DNA of 64,000 nt, taken from assembly GCF_002097715.1 (NCBI RefSeq), contig NZ_CP020737.1, positions 2,108,001 through 2,172,000 of the forward strand, written 5' to 3'. A program made the translations under genes and the position numbers. The first letter of the stretch is position 1. The number at the start of each line of letters is the position of its first letter. This DNA is from Burkholderia ubonensis subsp. mesacidophila. Lineage in GTDB: Bacteria; Pseudomonadota; Gammaproteobacteria; Burkholderiales; Burkholderiaceae. Below are positions 28,715 to 37,105 of this stretch, one piece after another. A model generated the notes under the pieces. The model searched no databases, was not told the DNA's origin, and saw only the letters and a list, made by a program, of their open reading frames with translations.

Positions 28715-30397
28715 ATGAACGATACGCCGTCGAGGCTACCGCTCAATCGCACCGTGCTCGCCCTCCTGATCCTCGCGCTCGCCGTCATCTGGTTCGCGCC
28801 GATCGGCATGCGCCACCTGATTCCCAGCGACGAAGGCCGCTACGCCGAGATGGCGCGCGAGATGTTCGTCACCGGCGACTGGATCACGCCGCGCTACAAC
28901 GGCTACAAGTACTTCGAGAAGCCGCCGCTGCAGACCTGGCTCAACGCGCTCACGTTCGCGTGGTTCGGCGTCGGCGAGTGGCAGGCGCGCCTCTATACCG
29001 CGCTCGCGAGCTTCGCGGGCGTGCTGATCGTCGGCTTCACCGGCGCACGCCTGTTCAACCCGCTCTCCGGCTTCCTCGCGGCCGTCGTGCTCGCGTGCTC
29101 GCCGTACTGGAACCTGATGGGCCATTTCAACACGCTCGACATGGGCCTGTCGTTCTGGATGACCGTCACGCTCTGCTCGCTGCTGCTCGCGCAGCGCCCC
29201 GGGCTGCGGCCCGGCGCCGCGCGGGGCTGGATGTGGGCGTGCTGGGCGTCGATGGCGCTCGCGGTGCTGTCCAAGGGCCTCGTCGGCATGATCCTGCCCG
29301 GCGCCGTGCTGGTGCTGTATACGCTGATCGCGCGCGACTGGGCGCTGTGGAAGCGCCTGTACCTCGTCAGCGGGCTCGTGATCTTCTTCGCGATCGTCAC
29401 GCCGTGGTTCGTGCTGGTCCAGGCGCGCAACCCGGAATTCTTCAATTTCTTCTTCATCGTCCAGCAGTTCCGCCGGTATCTGACCCCGGAACAGAACCGT
29501 CCCGGCCCGTTCTACTACTTCGTGCTGGTGCTGCTGGTCGGCTTCCTGCCGTGGCTGTCGGTCGCGTGGCAGAGCCTGCGCCATGCGCTGCGCATGCCGC
29601 GCCAGCCGAACGGCTTCGCGCCGATGCTCGTGCTGCTGATCTGGAGCGCGTTCATCTTCCTGTTCTTCAGCGCATCGCATTCGAAGCTGATCTCGTACGT
29701 GCTGCCGGTCGCGCCGGCGCTCGCGCTCATGATCGGCGCGTACCTGCCGCTCGTGTCGGCCGACCGGTTCCGCCGCCACCTGCTCGGCTACCTCGTGTTT
29801 CTCGTCGTCGCGGCGTTCGGCATCATCTTCCTCGCCTACCAGGGCGATGCGCGCACGCCGAACGCGCAGTACCGCGCGTTCCAGCTGTGGCTGTACGCGG
29901 GCCTCGCGGTCGCGGCCGCGCTGACGCTCGCCGCCGCGTGGCTCAACCGCCACGCGCGCGCCGGCGTCGCGGCCGCGATCGCCGCATTCGGCGCCGCGTG
30001 GCTCGCGTTCGGTACGATCGGCGGCACCGGCCACGACGAGTTCGGCCGCTACAGCTCGGGCGCGCTGCTCGCGCCCGCGGTGCGCGCCGAGCTGGCGAGG
30101 CTGCCGGCCGACACGCCGTTCTACTCGATCCAGATGCTCGATCACACGTTCCCGTTCTACGTCGGCCACACGACGATCATGGTCGAGCGCAAGGACGAGC
30201 TCGCGTTCGGCATTTCGGTCGAGCCGGACAAGTGGGTGCCGACCGTCGACCAGTGGATCACCCGCTGGAAAGAGGAGCGCTACGCACTCGCGATCATGCC
30301 GGCGAGCTATTACGACCAGTTCGCCAAGGCCGGCCTGCCGATGCGCGTGATCGCGCGCGACAACCGCCGCGTGATCGTCGAAAAGCCGCAATCGTAA
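28715..30397 (+). CDS. arnT: Undecaprenyl phosphate-Ara4N:lipid A transferase ArnT
   Basis: An inner-membrane GT39 enzyme that moves 4-amino-4-deoxy-L-arabinose from undecaprenyl phosphate to lipid A and inner-core LPS on the periplasmic face. The 560-residue protein has about 12 membrane helices; the first periplasmic loop HLIPSDEGRYAEMAREM carries the conserved Asp/Glu, followed by GYKYFEKPPLQTWL. The start ATG at 28715 begins MNDTPSRLPL. It is the first gene of a complete arn cluster, so the identity is secure. In Burkholderia this modification is known to be important for viability and polymyxin resistance. Confidence 0.93.
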   Translation: MNDTPSRLPLNRTVLALLILALAVIWFAPIGMRHLIPSDEGRYAEMAREMFVTGDWITPRYNGYKYFEKPPLQTWLNALTFAWFGVGEWQARLYTALASFAGVLIVGFTGARLFNPLSGFLAAVVLACSPYWNLMGHFNTLDMGLSFWMTVTLCSLLLAQRPGLRPGAARGWMWACWASMALAVLSKGLVGMILPGAVLVLYTLIARDWALWKRLYLVSGLVIFFAIVTPWFVLVQARNPEFFNFFFIVQQFRRYLTPEQNRPGPFYYFVLVLLVGFLPWLSVAWQSLRHALRMPRQPNGFAPMLVLLIWSAFIFLFFSASHSKLISYVLPVAPALALMIGAYLPLVSADRFRRHLLGYLVFLVVAAFGIIFLAYQGDARTPNAQYRAFQLWLYAGLAVAAALTLAAAWLNRHARAGVAAAIAAFGAAWLAFGTIGGTGHDEFGRYSSGALLAPAVRAELARLPADTPFYSIQMLDHTFPFYVGHTTIMVERKDELAFGISVEPDKWVPTVDQWITRWKEERYALAIMPASYYDQFAKAGLPMRVIARDNRRVIVEKPQS

Positions 30398-30409
30398 GGA
30401 CGCCGCCCC

Positions 30410-30781
30410 GTGAACCCGATCTCGCTCGTCTGCATCGTCACCGGCGTCATGCTCAACGCATGCGCGCAACTGCTGCTCAAGGCCGGCGTCAACGCCGTTG
30501 GACACTTCGAATTCACCCGTGCGAACATCGTGCCCGTCGGCCTGAAGATCGCGACCCAATTGCCGATCATCGGCGGCCTCGGGTGCTACGTGCTCAGCGT
30601 CGTCGTATGGATCGTCGGGCTGTCGCGGGTCGACGTGTCGATCGCGTATCCGATGCTGTCGCTCGGCTACGTCGTCAACGCGTTCGCCGCGTGGTACCTG
30701 TTCGGCGAGGTGCTGTCCGTCCAGCGGCTCGTCGGCATCGGCATCATCCTGATCGGGGTGTTCGTGCTCGCGCGCAGCTGA
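30410..30781 (+). CDS. ArnE-like SMR flippase subunit
   Basis: A 123-residue membrane protein with four hydrophobic helices and the EamA/SMR signature (LNACAQLLLKAGVNAVG; VDVSIAYPMLSLGYVVNAFAAWYLFGE). It probably flips undecaprenyl-phosphate-Ara4N to the periplasm, the job done by ArnE plus ArnF in E. coli; only one such gene is present here, so it may act as a homodimer. The start is GTG at 30410, with AAGGA 8-12 bases upstream. It lies 12 bases after arnT. Confidence 0.85.
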   Translation: MNPISLVCIVTGVMLNACAQLLLKAGVNAVGHFEFTRANIVPVGLKIATQLPIIGGLGCYVLSVVVWIVGLSRVDVSIAYPMLSLGYVVNAFAAWYLFGEVLSVQRLVGIGIILIGVFVLARS

Positions 30782-30910
30782 GCCGCCTGGCCCCCGGCCG
30801 TTAAGCACCTGCCTACAAAAAATCACGGTACGAATCCGCCAACCGGTGTTTAATGCCGGTTTCGGGCAAGCGCCCGACCCTTTTCACCCGCCATTACGAG
30901 TCACGCGTTC

Positions 30911-32062
30911 ATGAGCCAGACTACCGTTCCGTTCCTGCCGTTCACGCGCCCGGAAATCGACGAGGAAACCATCCAGGGCGTCGTCGAGGTGCTGCGCTCG
31001 GGCTGGATCACCACCGGCCCGCAGAACCAGCGCTTCGAGGCCGCACTGTCCGAGTACTGCGGCGGCCGCCCGGTGCGCGCGTTCAATTCGGGCACCTGCA
31101 CGCTCGAGATCGGCCTGCGCATCGCCGGCGTCGGCCCCGGCGACGAGGTGATCACGTCGCCCGCGTCGTGGGTGTCGACCAGCAACGTGATCCTCGAGAC
31201 CGGCGCGACGCCGGTGTTCGCCGACATCGACCCGGTCACCCGCAACATCGACCTCGACCTGCTCGAAAAGGCGATCACGCCGCGCACGAAGGCGATCATC
31301 CCGGTCTACCTGGCCGGCCTGCCGGTCGACATGGACCGCCTGTACGCGATCGCGCGCGCGCACAACCTGCGCGTGATCGAGGACGCCGCGCAGGCGCTCG
31401 GCTCGACGTGGAAAGGCAAGCGCATCGGCGCGATCGGCGACATCGTGTCGTTCAGCTTCCATGCGAACAAGAACCTCACGACGATCGAAGGCGGCGCGCT
31501 CGTGCTCAACAACGAGGACGAGGCGACGCTCGCGCAGAAGTACCGGCTGCAGGGCATCACGCGCACCGGCTTCGACGGGATGGACTGCGACGTGCTCGGC
31601 GGCAAGTACAACCTGACCGACGTCGCCGCGCGCGTCGGCCTCGGCCAGCTGCCGCACCTCGAGCGCTTCACCGCGCAGCGCCATGCGCTCGCCCGCGCAT
31701 ACTTCGCCGCCTTCGAGGGCGGCCCGGCCGCGAAGCTCGGCCTCGGCCTGCCGCTCGCCGAATTCGAGCACGGCAACTGGCACATGTTCCTCGTCACGCT
31801 GCCGCTCGAGCGGCTGTCGATCACCCGCGGCGAGTTCATGGCGCAGATGAAGGAGCGCGGCATCGGCACCGGGATCCACTACCCGGCCATCCATCTTTTC
31901 TCGCTGTACCGCGCGCGCGGCTTCAAGGAGGGCATGTTCCCCCACGCCGAACGGTACGGCGCGTCGACCGTCACGCTGCCCCTCTTCACGCAGATGACGG
32001 AAGACGACGTGCGTCGCGTCGTCGACGCCATCAACCAGATTTGCGAACAATACGGAAAGTAA
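30911..32062 (+). CDS. arnB: UDP-Ara4O aminotransferase ArnB
   Basis: A DegT/DnrJ/EryC1-type PLP aminotransferase that makes UDP-L-Ara4N. The 383-residue protein has PFTRPEIDEETIQGVVEVLRSGWITTGP at the N-terminus, the cofactor Asp in VIEDAAQALGS and the PLP lysine in SFSFHANKNLTTIEGG. The C-terminal substrate region (GIGTGIHYPAIHLFSLYR) is typical. A 129-base gap separates it from the flippase gene, enough for a secondary promoter; a TTTAAT lies at 30849 but I see no -35. Confidence 0.95.
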   Translation: MSQTTVPFLPFTRPEIDEETIQGVVEVLRSGWITTGPQNQRFEAALSEYCGGRPVRAFNSGTCTLEIGLRIAGVGPGDEVITSPASWVSTSNVILETGATPVFADIDPVTRNIDLDLLEKAITPRTKAIIPVYLAGLPVDMDRLYAIARAHNLRVIEDAAQALGSTWKGKRIGAIGDIVSFSFHANKNLTTIEGGALVLNNEDEATLAQKYRLQGITRTGFDGMDCDVLGGKYNLTDVAARVGLGQLPHLERFTAQRHALARAYFAAFEGGPAAKLGLGLPLAEFEHGNWHMFLVTLPLERLSITRGEFMAQMKERGIGTGIHYPAIHLFSLYRARGFKEGMFPHAERYGASTVTLPLFTQMTEDDVRRVVDAINQICEQYGK

Positions 32063-32068
32063 GCCTAC

Positions 32069-33106
32069 ATGAGTCACCTTGAAGCACGCGCCGGGCATCC
32101 GGGCGCCGGACGTCCGGGCGCAGCCAACCCGGAAGTATCGGTCGTCATTCCCGTGTACAACGAGGAAGACGGCCTCGCCGCGCTCTTCGCGCGGCTGTAT
32201 CCGGCGCTCGACGCGCTCGGCACGTCGTACGAAGTGATCCTGATCAACGACGGCAGCCGCGACCGCTCGGCCGCCATGCTCGCGGACCAGTTCCACGTGC
32301 GCCCCGACACGACGCGCGTCGTGCTGCTGAACGGCAACTACGGCCAGCACATGGCGATCCTCGCCGGCTTCGCGCAGTCGCGCGGCGACATCGTCGTCAC
32401 GCTCGACGCCGACCTGCAGAACCCGCCCGAGGAAATCGGCAAGCTGATCGCGAAGATGCACGAGGGCTACGACTACGTCGGCTCGATCCGCCAGCAGCGC
32501 CAGGACAGCCTGTGGCGGCGCAAGGCGTCGCAGATGATGAACCGGCTGCGCGAGCGCATCACGCGCATCAAGATGACCGACCAGGGCTGCATGCTGCGTG
32601 CGTACAGCCGCCGCATCATCGACACGATCAACGTGTGCGGCGAGGTCAACACGTTCATCCCGGCGCTCGCCTACACGTTCGCGCAGAAGCCGACCGAAGT
32701 CGAGGTCGCGCACGAGGAGCGCTTCGCGGGCGAATCGAAGTATTCGCTGTACAGCCTGATCCGCCTGAATTTCGACCTCGTGACCGGCTTCTCGGTCGTG
32801 CCGCTGCAATGGCTGTCGTTCATCGGCGTGATCCTGTCGCTCGGCTCCGCCGCGCTGTTCGTGCTGCTGCTCGTGCGGCGCTTCATCGTCGGCGCGGAAG
32901 TGCAAGGCGTGTTCACGCTGTTCGCGATCACGTTCTTCCTGCTCGGCGTGATCATCTTCGCGCTCGGCCTGCTCGGCGAGTACATCGGCCGCATCTACCA
33001 GCAGGTGCGCGCGCGCCCGCGCTACCTGATCCAGACCGTGCTCGAGCGGCACGGCAACGTGCAGGACGCGCCGGCCGACGAAGGCCGCCGGGAGGTCGCG
33101 CGATGA
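32069..33106 (+). CDS. arnC: Undecaprenyl-phosphate 4-deoxy-4-formamido-L-arabinose transferase ArnC
   Basis: A GT2 enzyme joining formylated Ara4N to undecaprenyl phosphate on the cytoplasmic side. The 345-residue protein has VSVVIPVYNEEDGLAALFARL, the nucleotide-binding VILINDGSRDRS and DADLQNPPEEI boxes, and two membrane helices at about residues 245-265 and 280-305. The sequence before residue 25 is Gly/Pro-rich and may not be structured. Its stop overlaps the next start (ATGA). Confidence 0.94.
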   Translation: MSHLEARAGHPGAGRPGAANPEVSVVIPVYNEEDGLAALFARLYPALDALGTSYEVILINDGSRDRSAAMLADQFHVRPDTTRVVLLNGNYGQHMAILAGFAQSRGDIVVTLDADLQNPPEEIGKLIAKMHEGYDYVGSIRQQRQDSLWRRKASQMMNRLRERITRIKMTDQGCMLRAYSRRIIDTINVCGEVNTFIPALAYTFAQKPTEVEVAHEERFAGESKYSLYSLIRLNFDLVTGFSVVPLQWLSFIGVILSLGSAALFVLLLVRRFIVGAEVQGVFTLFAITFFLLGVIIFALGLLGEYIGRIYQQVRARPRYLIQTVLERHGNVQDAPADEGRREVAR

Positions 33107-34050
33107 AGCCGCGCGCCGTCGTCTTCGCCTATCACAACGTCGGCGTGCGCTGCCTGCAGGTGCTGCTCGCGCGCGGCGTCGACGTCGCGCTGGTCGTCAC
33201 GCACGAGGACAACCCGAACGAGAACATCTGGTTCGGCAGCGTCGCGTCGGTCGCGGCTGCGCACGGCATTCCGGTCGTCACGCCGGCCGATCCGGCGGAC
33301 CCCGCGTTGCGCCGCGCGCTCGCCGATGCGCAGCCGGACTTCATCTTCTCGTTCTATTACCGGCACATGCTGCCCGTCGACCTGCTCGCCGTCGCGTCGC
33401 GCGGCGCGTACAACATGCACGGGTCGCTGCTGCCGAAATACCGGGGTCGGGTGCCGACCAACTGGGCGGTGCTCAACGGCGAAACGGAAACCGGCGCGAC
33501 GCTGCACGAAATGGCCGCGAAACCCGACGCGGGCGCGATCATCGGCCAGACCGCGGTGCCGATCCTGCCGGACGACACCGCCGCGCAGGTGTTCGACAAG
33601 GTCACGGTGGCCGCCGAGCAGACGCTCTGGCGCGTGCTCCCCGCGCTGCTCGCGGGCGAGGCGCCGCACCTGCCGAACGATCTCGCGGCCGGCAGCTACT
33701 TCGGCGGGCGCAAGCCCGAGGACGGCCGGATCGACTGGGCGAAGCCCGCCGCGCAGGTCTACAACCTGATCCGCGCGGTCGCGCCCCCGTATCCGGGCGC
33801 GTTTACCGACCTGAACGGCGCGCGTTTCGTGGTCGCGCGCGCACGCGCCGCCTCGCCCGGCAGCCCGGCCGCGGCGGCGGCGGCGGATTTGCCGCCCGGC
33901 CTGCACGTAAGCGATAATGCGCTATTCGGCGTCTGCGGCGACAGCCGCGCCATTTCCATTCTCGAGCTGTGGCAACAGCGCGACGGTAGCGAAACCGTCG
34001 TGACGCCCGCGGAATTCGCGCAGTTCATTCATTCTTCCCGTCATTCATGA
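33103..34050 (+). CDS. UDP-Ara4N formyltransferase (ArnA N-terminal domain, separate gene)
   Basis: Transfers a formyl group from 10-formyl-tetrahydrofolate to UDP-L-Ara4N. The 315-residue protein has the formyltransferase catalytic segment YNMHGSLLPKYRGRVPTNWAVLNGE with its Asn-His pair and the C-terminal OB-like domain. In E. coli this activity is fused to the decarboxylase in ArnA; here the two halves are separate genes overlapping by four bases (ATGA). A poly-Ala insertion (about residues 255-265) is unusual. Confidence 0.92.
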   Translation: MKPRAVVFAYHNVGVRCLQVLLARGVDVALVVTHEDNPNENIWFGSVASVAAAHGIPVVTPADPADPALRRALADAQPDFIFSFYYRHMLPVDLLAVASRGAYNMHGSLLPKYRGRVPTNWAVLNGETETGATLHEMAAKPDAGAIIGQTAVPILPDDTAAQVFDKVTVAAEQTLWRVLPALLAGEAPHLPNDLAAGSYFGGRKPEDGRIDWAKPAAQVYNLIRAVAPPYPGAFTDLNGARFVVARARAASPGSPAAAAAADLPPGLHVSDNALFGVCGDSRAISILELWQQRDGSETVVTPAEFAQFIHSSRHS

Positions 34051-35102
34051 AAGCAAAAAAAGTCCTGATTCTGGGTGTGAACGGCTTCATCGGCCATCAC
34101 CTGTCGAAGCGCATTCTTGAAACCACCGATTGGGAAGTGTTCGGCATGGACATGCAGACCGATCGGCTTGGCGATCTCGTCAACCACGAGCGGATGCATT
34201 TCTTCGAAGGCGACATCACGATCAACAAGGAGTGGGTCGAGTATCACGTGAAGAAGTGCGACGTGATCCTGCCGCTCGTCGCGATCGCGACGCCCGCGAC
34301 CTACGTCCAGCAGCCGCTGCGCGTGTTCGAGCTCGACTTCGAGGCGAACCTGCCGATCGTGCGTTCGGCCGTGAAGTACGGCAAGCACCTCGTGTTCCCG
34401 TCGACCTCGGAGGTCTACGGGATGTGCGCGGACGAGCAGTTCGACCCGGACAACTCCGCCCTCACCTACGGCCCGATCAACAAGCCGCGCTGGATCTACG
34501 CGTGCTCGAAGCAGCTGATGGACCGCGTGATCTGGGGCTACGGGATGGAAGGCCTGAACTTCACGCTGTTCCGCCCGTTCAACTGGATCGGCCCGGGCCT
34601 CGACTCGATCTACACGCCGAAGGAAGGCAGCTCGCGCGTCGTCACTCAGTTCCTCGGCCACATCGTGCGCGGCGAGAACATCAGCCTCGTCGACGGCGGC
34701 TCGCAGAAACGCGCGTTCACCGACATCGACGACGGCATCAGCGCGCTGATGAAGATCATCGAGAACCCGAACGGCGTCGCGTCGGGCAAGATCTACAACA
34801 TCGGGAATCCGAAGAATAACTTCTCGGTGCGCGAACTCGCGCACAAGATGCTCGAGCTCGCCGCCGAGTTCCCGGAGTACGCCGATTCCGCGAAGAACGT
34901 GAATCTCGTCGAGACCACGTCGGGCGCGTACTACGGCAAGGGCTACCAGGACGTGCAGAACCGCGTGCCGAAGATCGACAACACGATGCAGGAGCTCGGC
35001 TGGGCGCCGCAATCGACGTTCGACGAAGCGCTGCGCAAGATCTTCGAGGCGTACCGCGGCCACGTCGCCGACGCGCGCGCGCTCGTCGAGCAGCAAGGCT
35101 AA
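34047..35102 (+). CDS. UDP-glucuronic acid decarboxylase (ArnA C-terminal domain, separate gene)
   Basis: Oxidatively decarboxylates UDP-glucuronate to UDP-Ara4-keto, the first committed step of Ara4N synthesis. The 351-residue SDR protein has the NAD motif GVNGFIGHHLSKRI, PSTSEVYGM with the catalytic Ser/Thr, and the YxxxK pair in WIYACSKQLMDRV. RPFNWIGPG and SRVVTQFLGHIVRGENISLVDGG follow as in ArnA. It overlaps the formyltransferase gene, keeping the two halves of ArnA in equal amounts. Confidence 0.93.
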   Translation: MKAKKVLILGVNGFIGHHLSKRILETTDWEVFGMDMQTDRLGDLVNHERMHFFEGDITINKEWVEYHVKKCDVILPLVAIATPATYVQQPLRVFELDFEANLPIVRSAVKYGKHLVFPSTSEVYGMCADEQFDPDNSALTYGPINKPRWIYACSKQLMDRVIWGYGMEGLNFTLFRPFNWIGPGLDSIYTPKEGSSRVVTQFLGHIVRGENISLVDGGSQKRAFTDIDDGISALMKIIENPNGVASGKIYNIGNPKNNFSVRELAHKMLELAAEFPEYADSAKNVNLVETTSGAYYGKGYQDVQNRVPKIDNTMQELGWAPQSTFDEALRKIFEAYRGHVADARALVEQQG

Positions 35103-35115
35103 GCGGGACGCACGC

Positions 35116-36012
35116 TTGGCTCGCATCGTCCTCAAGATCGACGTCGACACGCTGCGCGGCACGCGCGAAGGCGTGCCGAACCTCGCGCGCATCTTCGACC
35201 GCTTCAGCGCGCGCGCGACCTTCCTGTTCAGCCTCGGGCCCGACCATACCGGCTGGGCGCTGCGGCGCGTGTTCCGCCCCGGGTTCCTGAAGAAGGTATC
35301 GCGCACGTCGGTGGTCGAGCATTACGGCGTGAAGCAGCTGATGTACGGCGTGCTGCTGCCGGGCCCCGACATCGGCCGCCGCGCTGTCGCCGACATGCGC
35401 GCGATCCACGAGGCCGGCTTCGAATGCGGGATCCACACGTGGGATCACGTGTACTGGCAGGACAACGTCCGCGAGCGCGACCGCGACTGGACCGCGCGCG
35501 AAATGCAGAAAAGCCACGCGCGCTTCGTCGAGATCTTCGGCGCGCCGCCCGTCACGCACGGCGCGGCGGGCTGGCAGATGAACGACGCGGCGTTCGAGCA
35601 GATCGACGCGTGGGGCATGCGCTACGCATCCGACGGCCGCGGTCATTCGCCGTACCTGCCGGTCGTCGGCGGCCGAACGCTCGATCACGTGCAGATGCCG
35701 ACGACGCTGCCGACGCTCGACGAGGTGCTCGGCATCGACGGCGTCGACACGCGCAACGTCGCCGCGCATATCCTCAAGTTCACCGAAACCAATCCGCACG
35801 ACCAGGTCTTCACGCTGCATGCGGAACTGGAAGGCCAGAAGCTCGCGCCGGTGTTCGAGCAGCTGCTCGCCGGCTGGCGTGCGCAAGGCCATACGTTCGC
35901 GACGATGGGCGACTATCACGCGACGCTGGACCGCGACACGCTGCCATCGTACCCTGTCACGTGGGGCGAGATTCCGGGCCGGTCGGGCGAGCTGATCGTC
36001 CAGCCCGACTGA
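35116..36012 (+). CDS. arnD: 4-deoxy-4-formamido-L-arabinose-phosphoundecaprenol deformylase ArnD
   Basis: A polysaccharide-deacetylase-fold enzyme that removes the formyl group before the lipid-linked sugar is flipped. The 298-residue protein has the NodB-type metal motif in VLKIDVDTLRGTREG and GIHTWDHVYWQ with the two His, and ends in HATLDRDTLPSYPVTWGEIPGRSGELIVQP. The start is TTG at 35116, preceded by GGGA. A 9-bp hairpin without a T-run (36019-36046) lies just after the stop and may end the operon. Confidence 0.94.
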   Translation: MARIVLKIDVDTLRGTREGVPNLARIFDRFSARATFLFSLGPDHTGWALRRVFRPGFLKKVSRTSVVEHYGVKQLMYGVLLPGPDIGRRAVADMRAIHEAGFECGIHTWDHVYWQDNVRERDRDWTAREMQKSHARFVEIFGAPPVTHGAAGWQMNDAAFEQIDAWGMRYASDGRGHSPYLPVVGGRTLDHVQMPTTLPTLDEVLGIDGVDTRNVAAHILKFTETNPHDQVFTLHAELEGQKLAPVFEQLLAGWRAQGHTFATMGDYHATLDRDTLPSYPVTWGEIPGRSGELIVQPD

Positions 36013-36079
36013 TCCACGCGGGCAGGCGACACCAGGCGCCTGCCCGTCGGCACGGCCCCTCCGCCGCGCCTTTCCCTGC

Positions 36080-36108
36080 GCGACGACGCGATCGCGTCGT
36101 CGCATAAT
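36080..36108 (+). promoter_or_regulatory. 24-bp perfect palindrome abutting the bcp -10 (CATAAT)
   Basis: Positions 36080-36103 form a perfect palindrome centred on GATC, with arms built of GCGACGACGC and its complement. It ends at the first base of CATAAT (36103-36108), a likely -10 for bcp. A factor bound here would cover the -12 to -36 region. It could also fold as a hairpin after arnD, but no T-run follows. Confidence 0.5.
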
Positions 36109-36167
36109 GCGCCGTCACCCACGCGCGCCATTGCCAAGGCGCCCTCCCATAACAACAGGAGAAACAC

Positions 36168-36629
36168 GTGTCCGTCGAAGTTGACCGTCAAGTTCCCGAT
36201 TTCACCGCACCGGCCACCGGCGGCGATCTTTCGCTGTCCGACCTGCGGGGCAAGAAGCTCGTGCTGTATTTCTATCCGAAGGACAACACGCCCGGCTGCA
36301 CGACCGAGGGGCTGCAGTTCCGCGACCTGTATCCGAAGTTCAAGAAGGCCGGCGCGGAAATCGTAGGCGTGTCGCGCGACAGCCTGCGCTCGCATGACAA
36401 TTTCAAGGCAAAGCTCGAGCTGCCGTTCGCGTTGATTTCCGACGGCGACGAAGCGCTGTGCACGCTGTTCGATGTCATCAAGATGAAGAAAATGTATGGC
36501 AAGGAAGTGCGCGGCATCGAGCGCTCGACGTTCCTGATCGACGCCGACGGCGTGCTTCGCCAGGCATGGCGCGGCATCAAGGTGCCGGGTCACGTGGACG
36601 ACGTGCTAGGTGCTGTACAAGCGCTTTGA
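36168..36629 (+). CDS. bcp: Thioredoxin-dependent peroxiredoxin Bcp (PrxQ)
   Basis: Reduces hydrogen peroxide and organic peroxides in the cytoplasm. The 153-residue protein has the peroxidatic Cys44 in YPKDNTPGCTTEGLQFRD. The resolving cysteine found five residues later in E. coli Bcp (Cys50) is absent; the only other cysteine is Cys98 in DEALCTLF, so it may act as a 1-Cys enzyme or use Cys98. The start is GTG at 36168, preceded by AGGAG. Confidence 0.95.
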   Translation: MSVEVDRQVPDFTAPATGGDLSLSDLRGKKLVLYFYPKDNTPGCTTEGLQFRDLYPKFKKAGAEIVGVSRDSLRSHDNFKAKLELPFALISDGDEALCTLFDVIKMKKMYGKEVRGIERSTFLIDADGVLRQAWRGIKVPGHVDDVLGAVQAL

Positions 36630-36744
36630 GGCGCGCTATATTGGGCCGCAATGAATGCCAGTTCGCCCCATATTTCTCGTAGCTGCGCCGGTGCTCGTAG
36701 CGATGCTTTCCGGCACCTGACGCGCATCACGACGGTATCAGCCG

Positions 36745-36782
36745 AGCCGCATGTCCCGGTCGACGGGACAGCGGCTTTTTTT
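36745..36782 (+). terminator. Rho-independent terminator after bcp
   Basis: Stem of AGCCGC plus TGTCCC pairing with GGGACA plus GCGGCT, with one bulged A, followed by seven T. It lies about 115 bases after the bcp stop; the bases between, and those from here to 36965, hold no gene I can recognise. Confidence 0.75.
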
Positions 36783-36965
36783 ATGGTACGCGCGCCGGCA
36801 CTCGGTCCGGCCCTTCACCCCGTCAAGGAGTTGACCGACACTTAGGCGAACCGGCTAAACGAAATTCATGTGCGCCACCGCGCGCAAACTGCACGCGTGT
36901 CCGTCACGCAGCAGGATGCGATCAGCGGCGCACCCCATGCGACACGATTCCTCCCGAGGGACACC

Positions 36966-37105
36966 ATGCCTTTGCCTACCCCCCCAGCAAGCTCGGCAGC
37001 CTGCTGCCGCCCGACGAATACAAGGCGAAAGCGCGGCCGACGAAAGCCGCGAAGAAATCCGCCGAAGGGGACGTTTCCACGGCCGCTGACTACGGCCCGG
37101 CTAGC
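36966..37105 (+). other. Out-of-frame 5' end of the PhoH-like gene (C7 tract)
   Basis: GAGGGACACC followed by an ATG at 36966 is an excellent start, and it opens MPLPTPP. A run of seven C (36979-36985) then puts the frame out: with one more C the reading would continue SKLGSLLPPDEYKAKARPTK and run without a stop into the PhoH-like frame. As written, the start is in a different frame from the gene body. It may be a sequencing or assembly slip, a true indel, phase variation, or ribosomal frameshifting. Confidence 0.75.
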
